Counted from the stretch's first letter, positions 9,301 to 17,622 are shown. The stretch is 64,000 bases of DNA from Halohasta salina (GCF_024178165.1 NZ_JAMZIE010000002.1:1-64000), one strand, 5' to 3'. Numbers and translations are program-made. Notes: generated by a model not told the origin, from the letters alone.

Positions 9301-9362
9301 TCGTAGTTGCTCCGGGCGTCCGCTGCCGGATCGGACGCCGCAGTTGGTTTCGGTTTACTCAT
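6321..9362 (-). CDS. FAD-linked and (Fe-S) 2-hydroxyacid dehydrogenase (GlcD-GlcF type fusion)
   Basis: A 1013-residue fusion. Residues about 55-240 form a PCMH-type FAD-binding domain (VLPRGGGTSLAGQTV at 91-105). An FAD-oxidase C-terminal domain extends to about 560. Next come cysteine clusters for Fe-S centres (LCHGCAGC near 606, CIGCKGCKRDCP near 674) and two CCG-type motifs (HGHCHQ near 914, DTTCCGMAG near 943). This layout and length match the YdiJ-type D-2-hydroxyglutarate dehydrogenases and haloarchaeal D-lactate dehydrogenases. It would oxidise a D-2-hydroxyacid and pass electrons to the membrane chain. The exact substrate is open. A lactate permease in the same block supports a hydroxyacid role. 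A palindrome lies 27-44 bases upstream of its ATG. Confidence 0.88.
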   Translation of the reverse strand: MSKPKPTAASDPAADARSNYDYRSGDVERPDLVDDLEALVDGDVRFDSYTRNLYATDASAYNQLPIGVVVPTSTADVQAVMEYCAAEGIPVLPRGGGTSLAGQTVNEAVVLEFKKELNDVISVDPEAETATAEPGITLARLNNRLEDHGLKYAPDPAWGDKSVLGGCIGNNTTGAHSLKYEKADGYLESVEVVLADGTVTTFDWMAVDELHERAEAAAAADDPGIEQQVYRVVSDVLRNQREEIEARYPDLMRNVSGYNFDKLLEDAEKRGEVNVGRLLAGSEGTLGIVTEATVSLEPVPNETSVVLLTYDDVLSAMEDVAPILDHDPAAVEVMDDVLLDLARETPEFKEAVGTLPEGTDSTLLVEFYAESVDDGKQKVADLLADRLPDYEAAVDPSDDPVTTTDELQAVDALEAYDDDRQAKFWKMRKAGLPILLSRTGDDKHWPFVEDTAVPAENLPEYVADIQELFDEYDTFASYYAHAGPGVLHIRPLINLKADDGVETMFEISDAVTDLVIEYGGSVSGEHGDGRARTTWNKKLYGEAIWASFKELKAAFDPQGLLNPGNVSGDFDPTQNLRYDSDYSFDAGFEPTLNWKTENGFQGMTELCHGCAGCTGHQDTTGSIMCPTYRATEHEEITSTRGRANMLRRAMSGDLPDDVFSEEFTHEVLDLCIGCKGCKRDCPSGVDMAKLKTEVKHEHHNREGIPLRDRVFANVETLYSLGSTFAPLSNLAAKLPGSNVLLEKTLGIARERELPTFKRETLQKWDRGRTPTVSAAEADRKALVIADPYTNYTQPEVGKAAVRTLEAAGVHVAIPEEVTDSGRPAHSKSLLDHSRSTARANVEALAPLIDDGWDVVSVEPSDAVMYQEDYLDLLSGPDVEAVADNTYSVMEYLDSFRLDGALEADADSEVAYHGHCHQTAASRDHHAVGVLRRVGYDVDVLDTTCCGMAGSFGYEAEHYSMSQAIGQLLFDAVDESPATEVVAPGTSCRSQLADYEKQYGKPPHPIEKVDAALD

Positions 9363-9388
9363 GGTAGCAGTTAGCTAGCTTTGTCTTC

Positions 9389-9406
9389 GTAATTCGGATG
9401 AATTAC
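9389..9406. promoter_or_regulatory. palindromic putative operator upstream of the hydroxyacid dehydrogenase
   Basis: A perfect 7-bp inverted repeat, GTAATTC-GGAT-GAATTAC, lies 27 to 44 bases upstream of the ATG at 9362. For a leaderless haloarchaeal gene this is where the TATA and BRE elements sit, so a dimeric regulator bound here would block transcription factor B or TBP. The regulator is not identified. Confidence 0.5.
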
Positions 9407-9453
9407 TGTTTGGGTCTCTCTTGGCAGTCGGGAACGGTACCAGGGGTCGGAGG

Positions 9454-10584
9454 TCAGGCCACGTCGACCCACGCGCCGCGGTCGTCGCTGCGCTCGATGG
9501 CGTCGAGCACCTCTTGGACCCGGTAGGCTTCGTCGAAGGACGGCGAGAACTCCTCGCCGGCGTCGACTGCCGAGAGGAACTCGAAGTTTTCGTGGACGAA
9601 GGTGTGTTCCCAGCCGACGACGTGGCCCGGCGGCCACCAGTGGTCGACGTAGGGGTCGGTCTCGTCGGTCACGAGCACGGTCTCGTAGCCGCGGCTCTCT
9701 CCCGTGAGGACTTCGAGCTCGTTGAGCCGCTCCAAGGAGAACTTGAGGCCCCCCTCCGAGCCGTGGATCTCGATGGTGTGGTCGTTCTTGTGGCCGGTGG
9801 CGAACCGGGAGGCCTCGAACGTCCCGACCGCGCCGTTTGCGAACTCGGCTTGGGCGCTGTAGGCGTCGTCGACCGTCACCGGTCGGTGTTCCTCGACGGT
9901 CCCCTCGTCGTCGTAGACCGGCCGTTCGTCGACGAACGTCTGGAGGTGGCCCGACACCCGCTCAATGTCGCCCGCCTGCTCGCCGACGAGGAACCGCACG
10001 AGGTCGACGGTGTGGGCCCCCAGATCGCCGAGCGCGCCGGAGCCCGCGAGGTCGGCGTCCATCCGCCAGGCCCACTCCGCGTCGGGGTCGACGAGCCAGT
10101 CCTGCAAGTAGCGGCCGCGAACGTGGTGGATCTCGCCGAGGTCGCCCGACTCGATCAGTCGCTTGGCGTACTGGATCGCCGGAACGAACCGGTAATTAAA
10201 GGCACAGCCCGCCGGCACGTCGGCCGCCGCCGCGGCATCCCGCATCGCCTCGGCTGCCTCCAGTGTCGGGGCCAGCGGCTTCTCACAGAGGACGGGCGTC
10301 CCGGCTTCCAGTGCCGCAATCGAGGGCTCGGCGTGGAGGTGGTTCGGTCCGAGGTTGTAGAAGACGTCGACCTCGTCGATCACCGCGGCCCAGTCGGTTG
10401 CGGTGTGCGAAAAGCCGAAGCGGTCGGCCGCATCGGCCAGCGCGTCTTCGTCGCGGCCGATCAGCGTGTGGCGCTCGACGGCGGGCGCGTCGGGAAAGAA
10501 CATCGGCAGCCGGGCCAAGGCGTTCGAGTGGGCCTTCCCCATAAACCGGTAGCCGAGCATCCCGATCGTGAGTGGCTCCGACAT
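9454..10584 (-). CDS. Gfo/Idh/MocA family oxidoreductase (first copy)
   Basis: A 376-residue NAD(P)-dependent sugar dehydrogenase. The N-terminal Rossmann motif is GMLGYRFMGKAHSNAL (residues 8-23), the EKP motif is LCEKPLAP near 100, and the C-terminal alpha/beta domain is the usual GFO_IDH_MocA_C. Members oxidise hydroxyls of sugars, inositols or glycosides. The substrate cannot be named from sequence. It starts 3 bases after the stop of the upstream isomerase gene, so the two are translationally linked. Together with a second Gfo/Idh protein and a TIM-barrel isomerase it suggests an oxidation-then-isomerisation or lyase route for an imported carbohydrate. Confidence 0.88.
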   Translation of the reverse strand: MSEPLTIGMLGYRFMGKAHSNALARLPMFFPDAPAVERHTLIGRDEDALADAADRFGFSHTATDWAAVIDEVDVFYNLGPNHLHAEPSIAALEAGTPVLCEKPLAPTLEAAEAMRDAAAAADVPAGCAFNYRFVPAIQYAKRLIESGDLGEIHHVRGRYLQDWLVDPDAEWAWRMDADLAGSGALGDLGAHTVDLVRFLVGEQAGDIERVSGHLQTFVDERPVYDDEGTVEEHRPVTVDDAYSAQAEFANGAVGTFEASRFATGHKNDHTIEIHGSEGGLKFSLERLNELEVLTGESRGYETVLVTDETDPYVDHWWPPGHVVGWEHTFVHENFEFLSAVDAGEEFSPSFDEAYRVQEVLDAIERSDDRGAWVDVA

Positions 10585-10587
10585 GGG

Positions 10588-11556
10588 TTACTCCGCCCAG
10601 TAGGCGTCGCCGGGTTCGGTTTCGAACATGGCTCGCGAGAGGACGTCGACGGCCTTCTCCAACCCTTCGGTCGCCGATGTGAGCGAGTCCTCGTGCTCGA
10701 TGGAGAGTGCACCCTCGTAGCCGACCATCCGGAGCGTCGAGACGACGTCCTTCCAGTGGCTCTCGCCGTGGCCGTAGCCGATCGATCGGAACAGCCACGA
10801 CCGGTTGGGCTCATCTGTGTAGGCGGTCGTATCGAGGACGCCCTTCTCGCGGGCCTGTGGCTCGTAGATCTTGGTGTCCTTGGCGTGGAAGTGGTGGATC
10901 GCGTCCTCCTCGCCGAGTAGTCGGATCGCGTCGGTGACCTCGATGCCCTGCCAGTAGAGATGCGAGGGGTCGAAGTTCGCACCGATCCGCTCGTTGGTCA
11001 ACTCACGGAGCCGCAGCATCCCGTGAGGCTCGTACACCAGCATGTTGGGGTGCATCTCGATGGCGACGTCGACGCCGTGGTCGGCGGCGACCTCGGCCAG
11101 CTCGGTCCAGTAGTTTTCGGCGACGGTCCACTGGTACTCGTGGGCGTCGTCGTGCTCGACCGGCCACGGGGCGGTGATCCAGTTGGGGACCTCGTCGTTC
11201 GGTCCGCCGGCGGGGAGCCCCGAAAAGCAGGTGACCGTGCCGACGTCGAGTTCGGCGGCCAACTCGATGGCCTCACGGAGCTCGCGGTCGGCTTCGGCCG
11301 CCCGCTCGTCGTCCGGATGCAGCGGGTTGTTGTGAGTCGCCAGCGCGCTGATCGACAGGTCGTACTCCTCGAGCAACCCCAGGAGGTCGGCCTGTGCGTC
11401 CTCGTCGCCGAGCAGTGCTTCCCGGTCGACGTGGTCCTCGCCGGGGTAGCCACCGACGCCGAGTTCGACACAGTCGACGCCGATGTCGGCGAAATACTCG
11501 AATGCCTCCTCACGTGGCCGGTTACCGAGCGGGACGGTTAGTACACCAAGCTCCAT
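10588..11556 (-). CDS. sugar phosphate isomerase/epimerase family TIM-barrel protein
   Basis: A 322-residue Xylose_isom-like TIM-barrel (AP endonuclease 2 superfamily). Metal-site signatures are visible: IEMHPNM near residues 170-176, NFDPSHLYWQG near 200-210, HFHAKDTK near 227-234 and SIEHEDS near 286-292. The family includes inosose dehydratase-like enzymes, sugar epimerases and 3-keto-glycoside lyases or hydrolases. Coupled to the downstream Gfo/Idh gene by a 3-base gap. A TATA-like stretch (TTTATATATG, near 11600-11609) lies upstream, so this gene may head its own transcript with a short leader. The exact reaction is open. Confidence 0.85.
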   Translation of the reverse strand: MELGVLTVPLGNRPREEAFEYFADIGVDCVELGVGGYPGEDHVDREALLGDEDAQADLLGLLEEYDLSISALATHNNPLHPDDERAAEADRELREAIELAAELDVGTVTCFSGLPAGGPNDEVPNWITAPWPVEHDDAHEYQWTVAENYWTELAEVAADHGVDVAIEMHPNMLVYEPHGMLRLRELTNERIGANFDPSHLYWQGIEVTDAIRLLGEEDAIHHFHAKDTKIYEPQAREKGVLDTTAYTDEPNRSWLFRSIGYGHGESHWKDVVSTLRMVGYEGALSIEHEDSLTSATEGLEKAVDVLSRAMFETEPGDAYWAE

Positions 11557-11635
11557 GTGAGAAGTAACTACTACACCCCGAATAAATGTTTATGAAAAAT
11601 TTATATATGGGACGTTTCAGCCGGCAGTCGGGGAG

Positions 11636-12730
11636 TTACTGCTCCGGCGGGGTGGCCCGGACGGGGTCGGGCTCCAGCGAGACAGCCGTGCCCTCCTCGG
11701 AGGACCGGTAGATGGCATCGATCACGCGCTGGACGGTGAGTGCCTCGTCGACGGTGTTACGTTCGGGGGCCGCGCCGCCGACGTGATCGAGGAAGTAGCC
11801 CAGTTCGGCGCGGTGGGTGTCGGTCGACTGGGTACGGATTTCGGCGTCGGTCAGGTGATCGGTGCCCGCGCCGTCGGCCTCGAACAGCGTGAGATCGTCG
11901 CTGGCGCGATCGAACCGCGCGCCCGCCTCGGTGCCCCGGAGGACGAACTCGTCGTTCGTTGGGCGGTTGGTCGCCCACGCGACGTCCAGCGAGATCGTCT
12001 GGCCCGCCTCGGTCCGAATGAAGGCGCTGGCCGAATCGTCGACATCGAACCCCTCGGGGCCGACATCATCGCCCCACATCTCGACGTAGGCGTAGTCCTC
12101 GCGGGTGCCGAACTGCGAGCGCGCAGTGCCCGAAACCTCGGTGACAGTCGGGAAATCCAGCAGGTAGAGCGCCAGATCGATGGCGTGAACGCCGATGTCG
12201 ATCAGCGCGCCGCCGCCGGCGACCTCCTTCGAGGTGAACCACGACCCCCGGCCCGGAATTCCCCGGCGACGGACGTAGTTGGCCTCGACGTGGGTCAGTT
12301 CGCCGAATCGGTCGGCCTGCTGGTACTCTTTGATGACCTCCACCGGCGGCGCAAACCGGTTGTTGAAGCCGACCATACAGAAGCCCTCGGCGGCGCGCGC
12401 CGCCGCGGCGATCCGCTCGGCACTGTCGACGGTGTGGGCCAGCGGCTTTTCGAGCAACACGTCGACGCCGGCCTCCAGGGCCGCGACGGCGTACTCCTCG
12501 TGGAACCGGTTGGGTGTGGTGATCAACACGGCGTCGACCGCCGCGAGCAGTTCCGCGTCGTCTTCGTAGGTCGGGACGTCGTATTTCTCGGCGAACTGGC
12601 GGCGTGCCTCGCCACTGATGTCGACGCCGCCGACGAGGGTCGCTTCGTGGTCGGCGAGCCGGTCGGCGTGGTGGTGGCCGATGCCACCAAGTCCGACGAT
12701 CCCGACTCGCAGTGGTGTGTCTTGACTCAT
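11636..12730 (-). CDS. Gfo/Idh/MocA family oxidoreductase (second copy)
   Basis: A 364-residue NAD(P)-dependent dehydrogenase starting MSQDTPLRVGIVGLGGIGHHHADRL, with a Rossmann GxGxxG motif at residues 13-18 and LLEKPLAHTVDSAERI near residues 93-108. It is a diverged paralogue of the gene at 9454; a conserved GSWFTSKEVAGGGALIDIGVH block near 175-195 supplies the His of the active site. The ATG at 12730 is chosen over an upstream start that adds a non-conserved 12 residues. It probably acts on the same carbohydrate pathway. The 147-base gap to the ATPase gene upstream may contain a separate promoter. Confidence 0.87.
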   Translation of the reverse strand: MSQDTPLRVGIVGLGGIGHHHADRLADHEATLVGGVDISGEARRQFAEKYDVPTYEDDAELLAAVDAVLITTPNRFHEEYAVAALEAGVDVLLEKPLAHTVDSAERIAAAARAAEGFCMVGFNNRFAPPVEVIKEYQQADRFGELTHVEANYVRRRGIPGRGSWFTSKEVAGGGALIDIGVHAIDLALYLLDFPTVTEVSGTARSQFGTREDYAYVEMWGDDVGPEGFDVDDSASAFIRTEAGQTISLDVAWATNRPTNDEFVLRGTEAGARFDRASDDLTLFEADGAGTDHLTDAEIRTQSTDTHRAELGYFLDHVGGAAPERNTVDEALTVQRVIDAIYRSSEEGTAVSLEPDPVRATPPEQ

Positions 12731-12877
12731 TGCTAAATAGTTACTATAGGTGTTGTTAAAGTTCACGCTACATGCCCGGTCGGGGTTCGGACCCGATGTT
12801 CGTGGGGTGCCTCCCGTTTCGGGTCCGTCCCGACCGCCGTCGAGCGGGGGAAAACCGCCGTCAGCAGGACGCAGGAC

Positions 12878-14056
12878 TCAGTCGCTGGAGCTGACCCCCG
12901 TTTCGGCCGTCGACGCGTCCGTCGGGTCGGCAAGCCCGTGGGCGATCGCCTCCCCCGAGATCGCATCGAAGAGGTGGACCTTGCTCCGGTCGAGGACGAC
13001 GTTGATCGTGTCGTTCTCGCCGAGTGTCGTGTCGGGGTCGGTGCTCATCAGCAGTTGATCGTCGGACTGGGTCGAATCCATCGAGGCTTCGGCGTCCTCG
13101 CTCAACAGCAGGTAGATGAACACCTCGTTGCCCATCGGTTCAAGCACGTCGGTCCGCGCGTCGATCTCGGCGGTCGGATCCTCGACCGTCGACACCTTCC
13201 CCACCTCGTAGACGTCTTCCGGCCGAATCCCGAGGGTGACCTGCGAGCCGACGCTCACGCCAGCAGTCGCCGGGTCGAACTCCACGCTGATGTGCTCGGA
13301 CTCGAAGCCGTCGGCCGTTACCTCGCCGTCGACGAAGTTCATCGACGGCGAGCCGATGAAGCCGGCGACGAACTTGTTGGCGGGCTCGTTGTAGCAGACC
13401 AGCGGCGGGTCGATCTGCTGGAGCTGGCCGGAGTCGATGACGGCGATCCGGTCGGACATCGTCATCGCCTCGGCCTGATCGTGCGTGACGTAGATGATCG
13501 TCGTATCCAGCTCCTTGTGGAGCCGCTGGAGCTCCGTGCGCATGTGAACCCGGAGCTTGGCGTCAAGGTTCGCCAGCGGCTCGTCCATCAGGAACACGTC
13601 GGGGTTGCGGACGATCGCCCGCGCGATGGCGACGCGCTGTCGCTGGCCGCCCGACATCTCCTCGGGCATCCGGTCCTGCATGTCCTCCAGTTGGACGACC
13701 TCGGCGGCGTGGTCGACCCGACGCTGGATCTCCTCGTCGTCGTAGTCACGGAGTCGGAGCCCGAAGCTGATGTTGTCGAAGACGTCCATGTGTGGGAACA
13801 GCGCGATGTTCTGGAACACCATCGAGATCCCACGGTCTTTCGGCGGGAGGTCGGTGACGTCCCGACCGCTGATGTTGATCGTCCCCTCGGTGGGTTTGGT
13901 CAACCCCGCGATGGTCTCCATCGTGGTCGACTTGCCACACCCCGATGGACCGACGAAGGTGACGAACTCGCCGTCCCTGATGTCGAGGTTCATGTCGTCG
14001 ACTGCCGTTACGTCGTCGTACCGCTTGGTTATGTGTTCGAGTGTAACGTTTCCCAT
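12878..14056 (-). CDS. sugar ABC transporter ATP-binding protein (MalK/UgpC type)
   Basis: A 392-residue ABC ATPase energising carbohydrate import. It has Walker A GPSGCGKST (about residues 36-44), the signature MSGGQRQRVAIARAIV (about 138-153), Walker B FLMDEPLANLDAK and the switch TH. The last ~150 residues form the TOBE/MalK regulatory domain (VTLGIRPEDVYEV). A Ser/Thr/Asp-rich C-terminal tail is present. It sits 4 bases after the stop of the permease gene, completing a binding protein-permease-permease-ATPase operon on the minus strand. Confidence 0.93.
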   Translation of the reverse strand: MGNVTLEHITKRYDDVTAVDDMNLDIRDGEFVTFVGPSGCGKSTTMETIAGLTKPTEGTINISGRDVTDLPPKDRGISMVFQNIALFPHMDVFDNISFGLRLRDYDDEEIQRRVDHAAEVVQLEDMQDRMPEEMSGGQRQRVAIARAIVRNPDVFLMDEPLANLDAKLRVHMRTELQRLHKELDTTIIYVTHDQAEAMTMSDRIAVIDSGQLQQIDPPLVCYNEPANKFVAGFIGSPSMNFVDGEVTADGFESEHISVEFDPATAGVSVGSQVTLGIRPEDVYEVGKVSTVEDPTAEIDARTDVLEPMGNEVFIYLLLSEDAEASMDSTQSDDQLLMSTDPDTTLGENDTINVVLDRSKVHLFDAISGEAIAHGLADPTDASTAETGVSSSD

Positions 14057-14060
14057 GGTG

Positions 14061-15065
14061 TTACTCCTTGAGTGCGCCCGCTGTGAGCCCGCTGACGATC
14101 TTTTCCTGTGCGACGACCACGAGGATTGCCACCGGCAACACGCCGATGATGCTCGCGGCCGCCATCACGTTGAACAGTACCTCGTATTGGCCCTGATACT
14201 GGAGGATCCCGTCGACGATGGGAGCCCAGTTGTTGGCGCTGCCGTCGGTCATGAGGAACGAGAAGAAGAACTCGTTGTAGACCGCGATGAACGTCAACAC
14301 GCCCGCGGTGGCGACGCCGGGGGCTGAAAGCGGCATGATCACGCGGAACAGCGCGCCGAGCCGCGTGGTGCCCTCGATCCGGGCGGCATCTTCGAGCCCG
14401 TCGGGGATCTGCGAGTAGAACGTCGTCAGGATGAAGATCGCCAGCGGCATGAAGATCGCGCTGAAGGGGATCACCATCGCGTACGGCGTGTTGTAGAGGC
14501 TACCGTCGGCCAAGATCGGCCGTAACACGTCGACGTTGGTGTTGAACAGCTCGTTCAGCGGGATGAAAAACGCCGCCGGTGGGAAAAAGGAGACGATCAA
14601 CACCAGCAACATCAGCGGTTGCTTACCCGGGAACTGGAGCCGCCCGAAGACGTAGCCCGCGAGGCTGGCGACGACGATGACGACGATCGTCGTCACCGTC
14701 GCGATCACGAAGCTGTTGAACATGTAGCGGTGGAACGGGATCAGCGTGAACACGTCGACGATGACGCCCGGATTCGTTCCCATCGTGAGATCCCCCTGTG
14801 CCAGCAGCGAGGGATCGAATCCAGAGGGAACCAACCCCACGTCCTGGAGGTTGTCACGGGGGGTCAGCGCCACCATGAACAGCCAGTAGAACGGGAACAG
14901 CGTGGTGACGAGGAAGAACACCGTCGCCGTGTAGAACAACGCTTTGTAGGCCCGTTTCGGGTTTTGGATCGCTTTCGCCGCCCACGCCTCGAAGGGGCCG
15001 CGATCGATCTCCGGTTCTTCGTCGTCGTCGGTCAGGACCGTCTCTGTCGGTTGGTCAGTCGACAT
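14061..15065 (-). CDS. carbohydrate ABC transporter permease (MalG type)
   Basis: A 334-residue inner permease subunit with six predicted membrane helices. After an acidic N-terminal 25 residues, the first helix begins near residue 40. The EAA loop is EDAARIEGTTRLGALFRVIMPLSAPG (around residues 235-260), which docks to the ATPase. It is of the MalG-like CUT1 type. Its ATG overlaps the stop codon of the preceding permease by one base (ATGTAA), a sign of translational coupling. Confidence 0.92.
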   Translation of the reverse strand: MSTDQPTETVLTDDDEEPEIDRGPFEAWAAKAIQNPKRAYKALFYTATVFFLVTTLFPFYWLFMVALTPRDNLQDVGLVPSGFDPSLLAQGDLTMGTNPGVIVDVFTLIPFHRYMFNSFVIATVTTIVVIVVASLAGYVFGRLQFPGKQPLMLLVLIVSFFPPAAFFIPLNELFNTNVDVLRPILADGSLYNTPYAMVIPFSAIFMPLAIFILTTFYSQIPDGLEDAARIEGTTRLGALFRVIMPLSAPGVATAGVLTFIAVYNEFFFSFLMTDGSANNWAPIVDGILQYQGQYEVLFNVMAAASIIGVLPVAILVVVAQEKIVSGLTAGALKE

Positions 15066-16093
15066 TACATGAACCCTCCTTCGGAGTCACGGAATTTCAC
15101 GAGATAGACGGCGATGAAGACGCCGATCGCAGCCGCCGTCAGGAACGCGACCGCCGCGGCGGTGCCGTAGATTCGGGTGCCGCCGAACAGCCCATCGATT
15201 ACCAGACAGGTCATCGAGGGGACGGTCGAACAGCCTGCCGTCGACTCGATGATGCCGTAGACGCGCATGGCGTCCATCGTCCGGAACAGCATCGCGACGA
15301 TGAGCGCGGGCATCACGATCGGCAGGGTGATCAGTTTGAATCGCTGCCATGGGGTCGCCCCAGAGACCTTCGCCACGTCGTAGAGGCTCCGGTCGACGCT
15401 CTGGAGGCCCGCGAGGATCAACAGCGCCATGAACGCCGAGGTCTTCCAGACGTCGGCGATCAGGACGATGAAAAACGAGTCGCTACTGGAGGCCAGTGGG
15501 TTGTCGCCGAACAGGCCGAGCGCCTGCATGATGTCGCTGCCGAAGCCGACGGTCGGCTGGAACATGAGGAAAAACAGCATCCCTTGGATGACGATCGGGA
15601 TCGCCCACGGCAGGATGATCGCCACGCGGACCCAGCGTCGACCCTTGAACTCCTGATCGAGGACCATCGCCTGTCCGAAGCCGATGGTGGTCTCGAAGAC
15701 GACGCTCAGGATCGCAAACGCGAGCGTGACAAACAGTGCTTGGCGGAAAAACGGAGTTCCGAGTTCGACGAACGGGAAGTTGGATGTGAGTGCAACGTCG
15801 ATTACTTCCCGGCTCAGCCGCGTCTCTCCCGTGAGGACGTTGATGTAGTTTTCCAGTCCGACGAACCCGCCGAGCGGCTCGGCACCGCGGGTCTCGTCGG
15901 CCAGCAACGACATCCGAAACGTCGACAAGAGGGGATAGAACGCGACCAGTGCCAAAAGCAGGAAGCCGGGAATCAACAGCAGGTAGGCGTAGGCAGCTTC
16001 ACTGAGGTTTTCCATCCACGTGAAGACGCCGCTGAACACGCCACCGCTGTCGTCCCCGGAGTCGACCGGTGTGTTGGTGTGGTCGGTTGCCAT
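15065..16093 (-). CDS. carbohydrate ABC transporter permease (MalF type)
   Basis: A 342-residue CUT1-family permease. The N-terminal 30 residues are acidic and cytosolic, followed by hydrophobic segments beginning with YLLLIPGFLLLALVAFYPLL. The EAA motif (DVAKVSGATPWQRFKLITLPIVMP, about residues 245-268) is clear. It pairs with the MalG-type subunit downstream to form the membrane channel. A 30-base gap separates it from the binding-protein gene upstream. Confidence 0.92.
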   Translation of the reverse strand: MATDHTNTPVDSGDDSGGVFSGVFTWMENLSEAAYAYLLLIPGFLLLALVAFYPLLSTFRMSLLADETRGAEPLGGFVGLENYINVLTGETRLSREVIDVALTSNFPFVELGTPFFRQALFVTLAFAILSVVFETTIGFGQAMVLDQEFKGRRWVRVAIILPWAIPIVIQGMLFFLMFQPTVGFGSDIMQALGLFGDNPLASSSDSFFIVLIADVWKTSAFMALLILAGLQSVDRSLYDVAKVSGATPWQRFKLITLPIVMPALIVAMLFRTMDAMRVYGIIESTAGCSTVPSMTCLVIDGLFGGTRIYGTAAAVAFLTAAAIGVFIAVYLVKFRDSEGGFM

Positions 16094-16123
16094 GCGAATA
16101 AGGAATGTGGTGTTGGTGGGTAG

Positions 16124-17569
16124 TTATCGGGTGTCGCTTTCTTCGAGCTGGGCCGCCAGATCGTCCATTGCCGTTTGGGGCGTTTTCTCCTGGGTGTAGA
16201 CGTCGTGGACCTCTTGGAAGATCAGTGACGACTGGTTGGGCCACAGGTCGGTCACCGGCCGAGCGATCGCGCTTTCAGCGGCGACTTCGAGCGTGTCGAT
16301 GTAGCGGCCGACGGGACCGACTTCGTCCTCGCCGACGTTGCTCATGACGCTCGGGATCGGCGGCAGGTTCCCCGCGTACTCGAAGATCGCCAGCATGACC
16401 TCCTCGCTGGTCCAGGCTTCGATGACCTGCACCGCGTCTTCGGTCTTCTGTGAGTTGGGGTTCAGCGTCAGGTGCCACCCACCGAGGGCCGCGCGGGTGC
16501 CACCGAGGTTGTCGTACTCGGATTCGCTTTCGGGGACGCCGTACGGTAGTGGCATCGTCCCGAGATCCTCGCCGAAGGCCTCGTCGTTGTTGGTGATCGC
16601 GTACGGCCAGTTGCGGTGAGCAATCGCGTTGCCCGCCGTGAACGGACCGCGGGCGTCCTCTTCGGTCCACTGAACGATCGAACTCGGAGCGATCTGTGCG
16701 TACCCCTCGGCCGCCTCGGGGTCGTCGCTGCCGTACATGAGCGCCCGCATCATGCGCAGGGCCTCGATGACGGGCTCCTCGTCGACGGTAACGGGTCGCT
16801 CGCCGACCGGACCGAAGAGGTTCTCCCGGCCGCCGAAGTACGCGCCGCCGAAGCTCGACATCGTCTCGTTGAACGTACAGCAGGACAGCCCCTCGTAGGC
16901 TGCCGCCTGCGTCGTGAAGCCGTAGTCGATATCCTCGTTTTGGCTATGGACGTCGGCGACGGCTTGGGAGAACTCCTGCCAAGACATGGCTTCGGTCGCC
17001 CAGTTGTTGCTCTCCGGACTGTACCCGGCGTCCTCGAAGAGGTCTTTCCGGTACTGCATCACCGGGTAATCCGGGAAGATCGGCACGCCGTAGAGATCGC
17101 CCGACTCGGGATGCTCGGCGGTCGCGACCGACGCCGAGAGGTATTCGTTGCGGATCCGGTCGAGTACGTCGCTCGACAGCTCCTCTTCGAGGTTCGCCAA
17201 CTGCTCGCGAACGATGAACGGGATCGTCCACCCGCTGTCCATCATGAACAGGTCCGGCGACGAACGCCCGGCGTTCAGCGCCGAACTGTAGGTCTGTCGG
17301 CGGCTGTCGGTCTCGAAGTCCTCGGCCTCGATCGAGACCTCGATGTCGTTGTCGAGTCCGGCCTCCCGGAGCGCGGCGACGATCTCCTCGGAAGCGTCGA
17401 CCATCTCTTGGTCGGCCGAGACGACGACAGCACCACTGCCACCGTCGCCGCCGCCACCCGTACAGCCGGCTACGCCGACCGCGATCCCCGATGCCCCTGC
17501 CGCCTGTACGAACCGCCGGCGCGAGATGCCGGCGGATCTGTCGCGTCCGTGTAATTCAGTATCGAACAT
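16124..17569 (-). CDS. ABC transporter sugar-binding lipoprotein
   Basis: An extracellular solute-binding protein of about 481 residues. The start at 17569 gives MFDTELHGRDRSAGISRRRFVQAAG, with a Tat motif RRRF and lipobox VAGC, then a Gly-rich linker. The mature part is a family-1 solute-binding protein (YSSALNAGRSSPDLFMMDSGW). It captures a carbohydrate and hands it to the MalFG-type pair. An earlier in-frame start would add 8 residues and sits too close to the TATA box. It is the first gene of the operon, and its promoter holds two GTATAC palindromes, pointing to a sugar-responsive regulator. Confidence 0.92.
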   Translation of the reverse strand: MFDTELHGRDRSAGISRRRFVQAAGASGIAVGVAGCTGGGGDGGSGAVVVSADQEMVDASEEIVAALREAGLDNDIEVSIEAEDFETDSRRQTYSSALNAGRSSPDLFMMDSGWTIPFIVREQLANLEEELSSDVLDRIRNEYLSASVATAEHPESGDLYGVPIFPDYPVMQYRKDLFEDAGYSPESNNWATEAMSWQEFSQAVADVHSQNEDIDYGFTTQAAAYEGLSCCTFNETMSSFGGAYFGGRENLFGPVGERPVTVDEEPVIEALRMMRALMYGSDDPEAAEGYAQIAPSSIVQWTEEDARGPFTAGNAIAHRNWPYAITNNDEAFGEDLGTMPLPYGVPESESEYDNLGGTRAALGGWHLTLNPNSQKTEDAVQVIEAWTSEEVMLAIFEYAGNLPPIPSVMSNVGEDEVGPVGRYIDTLEVAAESAIARPVTDLWPNQSSLIFQEVHDVYTQEKTPQTAMDDLAAQLEESDTR

Positions 17570-17585
17570 TACGTTTAGCAATGTC

Positions 17586-17622
17586 GTATACACATTATAT
17601 ATATTTTGGTGTTGTATACAAC
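17586..17622 (-). promoter_or_regulatory. promoter of the sugar ABC operon with two GTATAC operators
   Basis: Upstream of the binding-protein ATG (17569) a TATA-like run (ATTATATATATTTT, about 17593-17606) is centred 30 bases away, as for a leaderless gene. It is bracketed by two matching palindromic cores: CGTATACA at 17585-17592 and the perfect 12-bp palindrome GTTGTATACAAC at 17611-17622. The GTATAC cores start 28 bases apart, close to three helical turns. Operators on both sides of a TATA box fit a repressor such as a TrmB- or GlpR-type protein, which is inference. Confidence 0.6.

Noticed and set aside
9421-10920. 499-codon plus-strand open frame opposite the Gfo/Idh and isomerase genes
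   Set aside because: It runs across two well-supported minus-strand genes and their junction, and has no recognisable motif.
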